Assembly: GCA_030429005.1 (NCBI GenBank) | Contig: JAUIDP010000015.1 | Coordinates: 1-54,210 of the forward strand | Length of the DNA: 54,210 nt | DNA from: Gammaproteobacteria bacterium | GTDB taxonomy: Bacteria > Pseudomonadota > Gammaproteobacteria > Steroidobacterales > Woeseiaceae | Direction: 5' to 3' | Shown here: piece after piece, positions 15,838 through 24,171 of the stretch | Layout of the letters: each line of letters begins with the position of its first letter | Position numbering within the stretch: position 1 is the stretch's first letter | Position numbers and translations under genes: made by a program | The notes under the pieces: model-generated | Seen by the model: the letters and a program-made list of their open reading frames with translations, nothing else | The model's database searches: none | Told to the model about the DNA's origin: nothing

Positions 15838-18800
15838 ATGACAGGGGACACCGGTATAAAAGCACAGGTTTCTGCACAGGATCGCGGCGATGCCGCGGCA
15901 AGCGGTCTGGCAATTGTCAGCACCGAACTGATGGAGACCATTCGCAGTGCCCACCTTGCGCTGGAAGACTGCGTGGACGGGCGCGGCGGTTCGGCAGCGC
16001 TGGTGCGCGCCGGCGAGTTGCTGCACCAGGTGCGCGGCGCACTGCAGATTACCGAGACCTATGGCGCTGCATTGCTGGCCGAAGAAATGGAGCTCGGTTG
16101 CAAGTACCTGTCGCGGTTGCAGGCGGGCAAGGGCCGCGAGGACGGACTCGACGCGCTGACACGTGCGATGGTGCAGCTGCCGACGTATATCGAGCGCCTG
16201 TTGGCGGGCGGGCGCGACATAGCGCTGGTGCTGTTGCCCATGCTCAACGACTTGCGCGCGGCGCGCGGCGAGCCGCTGCTGTCAGAGGGCACGCTGCTGT
16301 TGCTGAACCTGTCGCCGAGCCAGGCGGCCGAGAGGCCGGCGACGCGCGAAGGCAGCGGCGAGGACCCGCAGGCTGTCGCGACGCGCCTGAGGCCCAAATT
16401 CCAGCTGGCCTTGCTTGGCTGGATCAAGGGTGGCAACACGGAGCGGCACCTGGAGACGCTGTCCGGCGTCATGCAATTGCTGGAGGCGGCCGCAACCCGG
16501 GACGACATGTACCAGCTCTGGTGGGTGGCCGGTGCCGTGCTGGAGTCATTGCGCGAAGGCGGCCTGGAAACATCGGTAGCGCTGAAGCGGCTGCTCGGCC
16601 AGATCGACCGCCAGGTCAAGTACGTCATTGATGACGGCGCCGCCGCGTTCGACAGTCACCCCGTCGATGACCTGCTGAACAACCTGCTCTACTACGTCGC
16701 CCGTTCGACGACCAGTGGCAAGCGAATCAGCGAAATTCGAGCGGCTTTCAACCTGTCCGAGCTGTTGCCGGGCGACGAGCAGGTCGAGCACGCGCGCGAA
16801 GCGCTGGCGGCACCGAGTGTCAAGCTCATGGAAACAGTCGCCGCCGCGATCAAGGAGGACCTGGCCCGGGTCAAGGACGTGCTGGATATCTACGTCCGCA
16901 CCGGCATGAATAACCCGTCCGAGCTGGTACCGCAGCTCGAATTGCTGAAAAAGATCAGCGACACCCTCGGCGTACTGGGTCTTGGCGAACTGCGTGGCGA
17001 TATCGAGGGCGAGATCGATCGCCTGAAGACCGTCGTCGAGAGCGGCTCTGCCGCCAGCGAAAAAGTGATACTGGAGATCGCGTCGACGCTGTTGCGCGTG
17101 GAAGACCGGCTCGACCGCCAACTGGTACGGCTGATCGACCCGAGGGTCCCGCCACAGGACAGCGACACTGAAGAACTGGCGCCCGACGACGCTGCGGACT
17201 ACCAGCAGGTGGCCGAGTCCGTCATGCGCGAGTGCATCATCAATCTTGCACGGATCAAGGAAACAGTCGGACAAAGCCTGGCTGACCAGGCTCCGTCGCA
17301 GGGACTGGACAGCATTCCGTCGCTGGTGCGCGGCATCAAAGCCGGCCTGTTGATGCTGAACAAGACCCGCGCGATGGAAGTCGTCGACCGGGTCGGGCAT
17401 GTCATCGGCATCACGTTACAAAGCAATGGCGTGCACAGCCTGACGCAGCGCGAAACGGACCGGCTGGCCGACGCGATTGTCAGCATCGAGTACTACATGG
17501 AAACGGTCAAGGCGGGGCGTTCCGAGCCGTGGTACATGCTGGACAATGCCGAAGCCTGTCTCGCAGTACTGCGAGACGTTGAACACCGGCTGGCACAGGA
17601 AGCCGTTGCGGTACCCGAGCCGGAGGCGGCCGGAGGTGCGCCGGTCGACCAGACGGTGAAACTGAAGGTCGCGGACATCGAACAGATTGCAGAGGAGCAG
17701 GCTGCCGCCGCCGAGGTCCAGCCGACCGAGGTCATGCCGCTGCCGGTCGTTGCAAAGGACGCGGAGCATCTCGATCCGGAGTTGCTGGAAATCTTCATCG
17801 AGGAGGCGAAAGAAGAGTACGCCGCCATCAAGCGCAAGCTGCCGGTTTGGACGGATGACCCGGACAACATGGAAGCGCTGATCACCGTGCGCCGCTCGTT
17901 CCACACACTCAAGGGCAGCGGTCGCATGGTTGGCGCCGAGCGCATCGGTGAGTTCTGCTGGAGTGTTGAAAACCTGCTCAACCGGTTGATCAACCGGACG
18001 CTGGTTCGCACGCCGCCGATGATCGACTTCATCGTCGAAGCGTCGACGGCGGTACCGGAACTGATCGAGCAACTGGAGGTGGGTGCCGACCCGTCGTCGG
18101 ATGTCAGCCTGCTGATCGCCCGGGCCAACGCATTCACCGAGGGCGACCCGAACGCGGCAGTGCTGACGATCAAGACCCAGGTGCTGCCCGAGGCAAAGGT
18201 CGAGGAGCAGCCGGCGCTGGAAATGGACCCGGTGCTGCTGGATATTTTTTCCAAGGAAACGAACGGGCATTTGCAGGTCATTCTCGACTACCTGCAGGCC
18301 TGTGAAGGGCATTCCCCACCGTTCGACGTCACCGACAAGCTGTACCGGGCCTGTCATACGCTGCATGGCAGCGCGAATATGGCCAATGTCGAGCGTGGCG
18401 TGGCAGTAACCGGCGCGCTGAACCGCTTCGTGCGCCGGGTCTACGACTACAAGGTCGGTTTCCAGCCCTCGGGCCTGGATGCGCTGAAGGCCGCCGGGCG
18501 TGCAATCGCGACGATCGTCGCCGATATCAACCAGCCGGAGCGCAAGCGTGCCGACTACACGGCGCTGATTGAACATCTCGCCGGCCTGACCGCGGCCGTG
18601 AAGCCCGATGACACAGCCGGGACCGAGGCCGACGAAGAGATCATCGTCAGCCCGGAGGTCGAAGAAGCGGTAGCCGAAGCTGCAGCAGTAGAGGAGGTGG
18701 AATATGACGCGGAAATCGCGGCAATTTTCACCGAGGAATCGGCCGAACTGCTGGAAGCTGCCGACAAGGCGCTGCACGCCTGGACGACGGACAAGGACTC

Positions 18801-21306
18801 GCGCCAGGCCATGGAAGAACTGAAACGGCATTTGCATACGCTCAAGGGCGGCGCGCGGATGGCCGGGATCGCCGCGATGGGCAACCTGAGCCACGAACTG
18901 GAAACCCTGTTGCTCGGTGTTGACGAAGGGCGGGTCAACACGACGCCGGCAATCGACGACCTGTTGCAATTGAGTCTCGACGAGCTGCACCGGATGCGTG
19001 ACGCAGTTATGGCCAACAAGCCGGTCCTGGCGGCAGCCGAACTCGAGCAGCGCATCCAGCAGGCAAACGCCGGTTTCGAAGTGGCGGACGACAGCGAAGT
19101 CGAGATGGCACCGACGGACGCTGCCGTTGAAAAGGCGGAGCCCGCCGCATTTACGATCGAGCCGGACGATACCGTCAGCATGGTCATTGTCGATGCACCG
19201 CTGGTCGACGAGCTGGCCGAGACCAGGCAGCCGCCGGCAGCGCCGCAGCCTCCCGCAAGCACTGCAGCAGCTGAAGAGGCGCCGCCGCCAGCCGAGCCGC
19301 CGGCAACCGAAACTGAATCGAAGCCCTCTGCCGAGCCCGAGCCAAAGCCAGCGGCTGTGCCGGAGCCGGAAGCACAACCGGTGGTAGAACCGGAGCCGGC
19401 GCCACCGCCGGCACAGGTCATGACCCGCATCGCCCCGGCGGCAACGCCGGCTGCTCCGGCAACGGCCCGCGCCAAGGGCGGCGAGCAGCGGCAGGAGTTC
19501 GCGCGCATCGACGCCGACCTGCTCGAGGACCTGCTGAACGCAGCGGGCGAGATCAGCATCTACCATTCACGCCTCAGCCAGCAGATCAACCTGGTCGAAT
19601 TCAATGTCATCGAGATGGAGCAGACTGTTGCCCGGCTGCGTGAACAGCTACGCAAGCTCGATATAGAAACCGAAGCGCAGATCATGCACAGCCACCAGGA
19701 CACGCTGGCTGCCAAGGACTTCGATCCGCTGGAACTGGATCGCTATTCGAACCTGCAACAGCTGTCGCGCGCATTGGCCGAGTCGGCCAACGACCTTTCA
19801 AGTCTCAAGGACCTGTTGCAAAACCTGACGACCGAGGCGGAAAGCCTGCTGGTGCAGCAGTCCCGGGTGACGGCGGAATTGCAGGACGGGCTGATGCGCA
19901 CGCGCATGGTGCCGTTCGAGCGGCACGTGCCGCGTCTTACCCGCCTGGTACGACAGATTGCGCAGGAGGCGGACAAGCGAGCGGAACTCGCTGTCGAAGG
20001 TGCATCCGGCGAACTGGACCGGCAGGTACTCGACAAGATGCTGCCACCGTTCGAACACATGCTGCGCAATGCCATCGTGCATGGCATCGAACCGGCCGAG
20101 CAACGCCAGCAGGCGAACAAGCCGGTGACGGGACGCATCACGATTCGGCTGCATCGCGAAGGATCGGAGATGGTGATCGACGTGGCGGATGACGGCCGCG
20201 GGCTGGATGTCGATGCCATTCGCCGCAAGGCATTCGAGCTGGACATGTTGCAGCCGGACAGCAAAGTCTCCGACGAAGAGATCATGGACCTGATCCTGAC
20301 GCCAGGATTTTCCACCGCTGGCGCCGTGACGCAATCTGCCGGCCGCGGTGTTGGCATGGACGTGGTCGCCAACGAAGTCAAGAAACTTGGCGGCTCACTG
20401 CGAATCTCGTCAGTTACCGGCCAGGGCACGAATTTCACCGTGCGGCTGCCGTTTACGCTGGCCATTACGCAGGCGCTGATCGTCCGCACCGGCGAAGAGG
20501 TCTACGCGCTGCCACTGCCATCGGTTGAGGGGGTTGCCCGGATACCACGTGCCGAGCTGGAAAACCTGCTGAGCCAGACCGAGCCCAGCTACGAATACGG
20601 CGAGGAGACCTACAAGTTCCGGCATCTCGGCATGTATCTCGGCGGACAGGCTGCAACGCTGCCGACCGACGAGGCGTTTATCCCGGTCATCCTGGTCCGG
20701 GCCGGCGAGTTTTCGGCCGCGCTGTTGACGGATGAGATGCTGGCGAGCCGGGAAATCGTCGTCAAATCGGTCGGCCCGCAACTGGCAAGTATTCGTGGCA
20801 TCGCGGGTGCGACCATCCTCGGTGATGGCCGAATCGTGCTGATTCTCGACATCAATGCGCTGGTGCGCACGGGTGCGCCGGTGGTCGAATTGAAGAAAGC
20901 GGCGCCGAAGCCGGCTGATGACCGGCCGCTGGCCATGGTGGTCGACGATTCGATTACCGTGCGGCGCGTCACCGAACGTTTCCTGCAGCGCAACGGCATG
21001 CGGGTTGTGACAGCGAAAGACGGGCTCGATGCCATTTCGGTACTGTCCGACCACAAGCCGGATGTCATCCTGCTCGATATCGAAATGCCGCGCATGGACG
21101 GCTACGAGTTCGCCTCGCACGTGCGCAACGACGCTCGTGTTGCCGGTATCCCGATCATAATGATCACGTCGCGCGTGGGCGACAAGCACCGTGCGCGCGC
21201 AATCGAACTGGGCGTCAATGACTACCTCGGCAAACCGTTCCAGGACGCGGCGCTGCTGGAGGCGATCAATCGACAACTGGAAGAACAAGGGAAGTCATTG
21301 ACGTGA
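15838..21306 (+). CDS. chpA: ChpA/PilL hybrid histidine kinase
   Basis: An 1822-residue CheA-type kinase controlling type IV pili. The N-terminal ~640 residues are FimL/Hpt-like helical bundles without an obvious phosphorylatable His. Three canonical Hpt domains follow, with His689 (SFHTLKGSGRM), His840 (ACHTLHGSANM) and His1000 (HLHTLKGGARM). A Pro/Ala/Glu-rich linker lies near 1120-1200. Then come the dimerisation region, the HATPase domain (N-box HMLRNAIVHGIE with Asn1411, DVADDGRGLD, GRGVGMDVV), a CheW-like domain, and a C-terminal receiver with Asp1747 in ILLDIEMPRMDG. The Pseudomonas protein is longer (about 2470 residues). ATG 15838 is chosen; no strong ribosome site is visible. pilK is missing between pilJ and this gene. 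Confidence 0.95.
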   Translation: MTGDTGIKAQVSAQDRGDAAASGLAIVSTELMETIRSAHLALEDCVDGRGGSAALVRAGELLHQVRGALQITETYGAALLAEEMELGCKYLSRLQAGKGREDGLDALTRAMVQLPTYIERLLAGGRDIALVLLPMLNDLRAARGEPLLSEGTLLLLNLSPSQAAERPATREGSGEDPQAVATRLRPKFQLALLGWIKGGNTERHLETLSGVMQLLEAAATRDDMYQLWWVAGAVLESLREGGLETSVALKRLLGQIDRQVKYVIDDGAAAFDSHPVDDLLNNLLYYVARSTTSGKRISEIRAAFNLSELLPGDEQVEHAREALAAPSVKLMETVAAAIKEDLARVKDVLDIYVRTGMNNPSELVPQLELLKKISDTLGVLGLGELRGDIEGEIDRLKTVVESGSAASEKVILEIASTLLRVEDRLDRQLVRLIDPRVPPQDSDTEELAPDDAADYQQVAESVMRECIINLARIKETVGQSLADQAPSQGLDSIPSLVRGIKAGLLMLNKTRAMEVVDRVGHVIGITLQSNGVHSLTQRETDRLADAIVSIEYYMETVKAGRSEPWYMLDNAEACLAVLRDVEHRLAQEAVAVPEPEAAGGAPVDQTVKLKVADIEQIAEEQAAAAEVQPTEVMPLPVVAKDAEHLDPELLEIFIEEAKEEYAAIKRKLPVWTDDPDNMEALITVRRSFHTLKGSGRMVGAERIGEFCWSVENLLNRLINRTLVRTPPMIDFIVEASTAVPELIEQLEVGADPSSDVSLLIARANAFTEGDPNAAVLTIKTQVLPEAKVEEQPALEMDPVLLDIFSKETNGHLQVILDYLQACEGHSPPFDVTDKLYRACHTLHGSANMANVERGVAVTGALNRFVRRVYDYKVGFQPSGLDALKAAGRAIATIVADINQPERKRADYTALIEHLAGLTAAVKPDDTAGTEADEEIIVSPEVEEAVAEAAAVEEVEYDAEIAAIFTEESAELLEAADKALHAWTTDKDSRQAMEELKRHLHTLKGGARMAGIAAMGNLSHELETLLLGVDEGRVNTTPAIDDLLQLSLDELHRMRDAVMANKPVLAAAELEQRIQQANAGFEVADDSEVEMAPTDAAVEKAEPAAFTIEPDDTVSMVIVDAPLVDELAETRQPPAAPQPPASTAAAEEAPPPAEPPATETESKPSAEPEPKPAAVPEPEAQPVVEPEPAPPPAQVMTRIAPAATPAAPATARAKGGEQRQEFARIDADLLEDLLNAAGEISIYHSRLSQQINLVEFNVIEMEQTVARLREQLRKLDIETEAQIMHSHQDTLAAKDFDPLELDRYSNLQQLSRALAESANDLSSLKDLLQNLTTEAESLLVQQSRVTAELQDGLMRTRMVPFERHVPRLTRLVRQIAQEADKRAELAVEGASGELDRQVLDKMLPPFEHMLRNAIVHGIEPAEQRQQANKPVTGRITIRLHREGSEMVIDVADDGRGLDVDAIRRKAFELDMLQPDSKVSDEEIMDLILTPGFSTAGAVTQSAGRGVGMDVVANEVKKLGGSLRISSVTGQGTNFTVRLPFTLAITQALIVRTGEEVYALPLPSVEGVARIPRAELENLLSQTEPSYEYGEETYKFRHLGMYLGGQAATLPTDEAFIPVILVRAGEFSAALLTDEMLASREIVVKSVGPQLASIRGIAGATILGDGRIVLILDINALVRTGAPVVELKKAAPKPADDRPLAMVVDDSITVRRVTERFLQRNGMRVVTAKDGLDAISVLSDHKPDVILLDIEMPRMDGYEFASHVRNDARVAGIPIIMITSRVGDKHRARAIELGVNDYLGKPFQDAALLEAINRQLEEQGKSLT

Positions 21307-21773
21307 GCGACGACACTCAAGAGTTGTACAGCCTGCTGGTGCCACTCGCCGAGGATCGGCTGATCGTGCCGCGCGCCTGCGTCGTCGAGGTGGTGCGTTT
21401 CACCGAGCCGGACACGGAAGCGGGCGCGCACAGCTGGATGCTCGGCAATGTGAGCTGGAACGGTCGCGAGCTACCGGTTGCATCCTTTGAGGGTGCGCTC
21501 GGCAAGGAAGTGCCGGCGACCACCGGCCGCACCCGGATCGTCGTGTTTTATGCGACAACCGGCCAGTTGCAAACCGGCTACTTCGGCGTGCTGACCCAGG
21601 GTTTTCCACAGCTGGTGCGGGTCAACCAGGATGTACTGGCACTCGAGTCCACCGAGGGTTGGCCGGAGTCGGCCCCGGTACTTTGCCGCGTCAAGATGAT
21701 CAACGAGTTCCCGCTGATACCCGACCTCGAACGCCTGGAAAACATGCTGGCCGAAGAGCTTATCCAGGCCTGA
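21303..21773 (+). CDS. chpC: CheW-like adaptor ChpC
   Basis: A 156-residue CheW-domain protein, start overlapping the chpA stop by 4 nt, the coupling expected for a dedicated adaptor. The domain shows LLVPLAEDRLIVPRACVVEV, WMLGNVSWNGRELPV and a final VKMINEFPLIPD. In Pseudomonas chpB (CheB methylesterase) separates chpA and chpC; here it is gone. ChpC would link additional signals to ChpA. The assignment rests on the CheW fold and position. Confidence 0.9.
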   Translation: MSDDTQELYSLLVPLAEDRLIVPRACVVEVVRFTEPDTEAGAHSWMLGNVSWNGRELPVASFEGALGKEVPATTGRTRIVVFYATTGQLQTGYFGVLTQGFPQLVRVNQDVLALESTEGWPESAPVLCRVKMINEFPLIPDLERLENMLAEELIQA

Positions 21774-21802
21774 AGCGCTCACCTGCGGCCGGGCCGCCGC
21801 TA

Positions 21803-21829
21803 ACTGTTTCGTAACAAAAGTGAAACAGT
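21803..21829. repeat. inverted repeat upstream of the PhoB-like gene
   Basis: ACTGTTTC (21803-21810) and GAAACAGT (21822-21829) form an 8-bp perfect inverted repeat around an 11-nt AT-rich centre, in the 125-bp gap after chpC. No T-run follows, so it is not a standard terminator. It could be an operator for the adjacent winged-helix regulator. Confidence 0.5.
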
Positions 21830-21898
21830 AGCGAAAAACAACTGCAAAACTGCTGTGGTTTCCTTGGAGCCTTCGAGGACCAGGGACAGACCAGGGCA

Positions 21899-22336
21899 GT
21901 GGCATCCATCATCGTAGTTGAGAGTGACCCCTCGGCGCGCCGGCGCATCACGCTGGAACTGCGTGCGCTCGGTTATGACGTCGACGGCTCCGGTACCGCG
22001 CCGGAAGACGCAGGCCAGCCGACGGCAGAAGAAGCCACCGTGTCAGCGGGCGGCGTCACGATAGATCCTGTTGGACACTGGGTCATCGTCAATGGCGACT
22101 ACATCACGCTGTCGCCAAGAGAATTCGACCTGCTGTTTTTCCTGATCAGCAATCGCGATCGCGTCTACAGCCGCGAGCAGTTGTTGAGCCACGTCTGGCG
22201 CCAGGTCGACTCGGTCGGGCTGCGGACAGTCGATGTGCATGTGCGCAGATTGCGAAGTGCTCTCGAACCGTACCGGAAGGATGTCTACATACAAACAGTG
22301 CGGGGAGCGGGTTACCGCTTCTCGTTAAAGCTGTGA
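21899..22336 (+). CDS. PhoB/OmpR-type winged-helix protein with reduced receiver
   Basis: A 145-residue DNA-binding protein. Residues 1-30 (ASIIVVESDPSARRRITLEL) match only the first strand and helix of a receiver domain, and the rest of the receiver, including the phosphoacceptor Asp strand, is absent. Residues 50-145 are a complete OmpR/PhoB winged helix: LSPREFDLLFFLISN, VYSREQLLSHVW, RTVDVHVRRLRSALEP and IQTVRGAGYRFS. The recognition-helix region is very close to PhoB as I know it. GTG 21899 is the start. It stands alone between chpC and a Pho-box-like promoter, without a histidine kinase. It probably regulates independently of phosphorylation; target and signal are inferred, not shown. 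Confidence 0.85.
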   Translation: MASIIVVESDPSARRRITLELRALGYDVDGSGTAPEDAGQPTAEEATVSAGGVTIDPVGHWVIVNGDYITLSPREFDLLFFLISNRDRVYSREQLLSHVWRQVDSVGLRTVDVHVRRLRSALEPYRKDVYIQTVRGAGYRFSLKL

Positions 22337-22366
22337 CTGATGTTCAGTAATAAAACGTTAATGAAT

Positions 22367-22384
22367 CTGTCACTCAAATATCAT
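22367..22384 (+). promoter_or_regulatory. Pho-box-like site with spaced -10 element
   Basis: CTGTCACTCAAATATCAT fits the two-repeat Pho-box layout (7 + 4 + 7, consensus CTGTCAT): six of seven matches in the first half-site and five of seven in the second. A weaker half-site (CGTTAAT) lies 11 bp upstream in phase. TAAATT at 22395-22400 follows exactly 10 bp downstream, the spacing of PhoB-activated promoters that lack a -35. The site is 82 bp ahead of the lipoprotein gene. It is a motif match only. Confidence 0.45.
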
Positions 22385-22425
22385 CTGATCGCTCTAAATT
22401 TTCCGCTCTCTTGATCACCCAAAAC

Positions 22426-22444
22426 GCGTACCCGAAGCGTACGC
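22426..22444 (+). promoter_or_regulatory. 5'-UTR hairpin ahead of the lipoprotein gene
   Basis: GCGTAC (22426-22431) and GTACGC (22439-22444) form a 6-bp stem with a 7-nt loop, ending 21 nt before the start codon and just upstream of the ribosome site GGAGA. It might influence translation or mRNA stability. Confidence 0.35.
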
Positions 22445-22465
22445 AGCTACGTTGGAGAAAATAAA

Positions 22466-24145
22466 ATGAACCGCACTCACGTGCTCACCCTGTTGGCCGG
22501 TACGATCGTTCTGGCAGCCTGCGAAAGCGGCGACATCAACATCAAGCCGTCAACGACGGTGACTGACAGCAACAACACAACGACGGTCGGTGGCGGCGGT
22601 GGCGCCAATGACGATTGCGCTTCCTATGTGCGCGATGGCCAGACCATCCAGGGTGTTGCAGACGGCAACGGCAACTGCACCTACGGCTCCGCATTTGTTG
22701 GACCGAAGAACAACCTGACCAACGACCTGATCATACCGGCACTGCCGAATGGCGGCGTACACATCTTTACGTCAAGCCTTTTCGTTGGCGAGACATATCG
22801 TTCCAACGCAGACCTGCAGGCCGCAGGCATTGCAGCAGGCGGCGACGGCCCGACACTGACGATCGAGGCTGGCGCGACGCTCGCATTCCAGACGAACAAG
22901 GATTTCGTCATCATCAATCGCGGTTCGCGCATCCTCGCCAACGGCACAGCTGATGCCCCGATCACGTTTACGTCGGTTTCCGACATCAACGGTACCGTGG
23001 GTCCGGAAGACGTGCAGCAGTGGGGCGGCATCGTTATCAACGGCTTCGGTGTCAGCAACAAGTGCGCTTATGTCGGTACGCGCGGCGATGCCGGCTTCAT
23101 GCTGGACCCGGCTAACCCGGAATGCCACATCGAGGCTGAAGGTTCGGCGGGCGATGACGAGTCACAGTACGGTGGCGACAACGATGCCGACGATTCCGGC
23201 ATCCTGCGTTACGTTGTTGTGAAGCACACCGGCGCAGAAGTCGCCAATGGTGACGAGCTGAACGGCATCTCCTTCGGTGGCGTCGGCAGCTCAACGGTTA
23301 TCGAAAACCTGCAGGTTTACTCAACCTTTGACGACGGCGTCGAAATGTTCGGCGGTTCGGTCAACATCACCAACCTCGTCGCGCTCTATGTTCGCGACGA
23401 CTCGATCGACATCGACGAAGGCTACAACGGCACGATCGACACGGCGCTGGTCATCCAGGCCGAGAATGACGGCAACCAGTGCATCGAGTCGGACGGCATC
23501 GGCTCCTACCAGGAGTCGGAAGTTGCGCGCAACGCGGACCTGATCGCGCGCGGCCTGAACAGTGCGCCGACGATCAATAACCTGACCTGCATCATTTCCG
23601 CCAATATCGGTGGTACGCATGGTGAGGGTGCCGGCTGGCGTTTCCGTGAAGGCATTCATCCGGTCGTCAATGACTCGCTGATGATTTCTTCCTTCACCGC
23701 CAACGACACGACGGAAAGTGACGACAATTTCTGCCTGCGCATCGATAACCCCGAAACCGCTGCGGCAGCAGTCGCCGGCGACTTGCAGCTGAATTCCGTC
23801 ATCTTTGCCTGCCAGGAACCGGCCAACGGCAACGCGATCGGTGTGTTTGCCGATGAAAAGGCCTGGGCCGAGAGTGTTGGCAACCAGTTTGCGACCGTTG
23901 CAGACGGCACGGCCGCTGACCCGACCGCGGCTGCGGACACGGATCTGCAGTTGCTCGAAGGTGCACAGCCGGTCTACTCACTGAGCTGGGCGACCTCGTT
24001 CGTTGACGGCGCTGCGCCGATCGCGACGACGACGCCAACCGATGGCGACATTCTCGGTGCGGTTACTGCCGCCGCCGACTGGACGTTCCCGTGGGCATAC
24101 GGCATCTCGGAGGACAACCGCGGCCAGGCACTCTGGTTCGAATAA
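22466..24145 (+). CDS. surface lipoprotein, beta-helix-like, partner of TonB-dependent receptor
   Basis: A 559-residue predicted lipoprotein (lipobox VLAAC, Cys19) with strong ribosome site GGAGA 7 nt before ATG. After a low-complexity Thr/Asn/Gly linker, repeated strands such as GPTLTIEAGATLAFQTNKDF, GSRILANGTADAPITFTSV and GGIVINGFG suggest a right-handed beta-helix. It contains several Cys pairs and many Asp/Glu clusters (GDDESQYGGDNDADDSG), which could bind metal. The next gene, 26 nt downstream, encodes a TonB-dependent receptor, so the pair probably captures and imports one ligand. The Pho-box-like promoter hints at a phosphorus compound. No enzyme motif is recognised. Confidence 0.85.
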   Translation: MNRTHVLTLLAGTIVLAACESGDINIKPSTTVTDSNNTTTVGGGGGANDDCASYVRDGQTIQGVADGNGNCTYGSAFVGPKNNLTNDLIIPALPNGGVHIFTSSLFVGETYRSNADLQAAGIAAGGDGPTLTIEAGATLAFQTNKDFVIINRGSRILANGTADAPITFTSVSDINGTVGPEDVQQWGGIVINGFGVSNKCAYVGTRGDAGFMLDPANPECHIEAEGSAGDDESQYGGDNDADDSGILRYVVVKHTGAEVANGDELNGISFGGVGSSTVIENLQVYSTFDDGVEMFGGSVNITNLVALYVRDDSIDIDEGYNGTIDTALVIQAENDGNQCIESDGIGSYQESEVARNADLIARGLNSAPTINNLTCIISANIGGTHGEGAGWRFREGIHPVVNDSLMISSFTANDTTESDDNFCLRIDNPETAAAAVAGDLQLNSVIFACQEPANGNAIGVFADEKAWAESVGNQFATVADGTAADPTAAADTDLQLLEGAQPVYSLSWATSFVDGAAPIATTTPTDGDILGAVTAAADWTFPWAYGISEDNRGQALWFE

Positions 24146-24171
24146 GCCGGGCACTGCAGACGAGACGAGCA

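Noticed and set aside
16546-17400. Second long antisense frame (284 codons) opposite chpA
   Set aside because: Mirror of conserved kinase coding sequence; no start signal and no family resemblance.
19180-19470. Pro/Ala/Glu repeats in chpA as a DNA repeat or CRISPR-like array
   Set aside because: It is a low-complexity interdomain linker in frame, without regular unit length or conserved spacers.
17416-19566. Long antisense open frame (716 codons) opposite chpA
   Set aside because: Composition is that of a GC-rich shadow frame, with no recognisable domain, while the plus strand encodes a clear multi-Hpt kinase.
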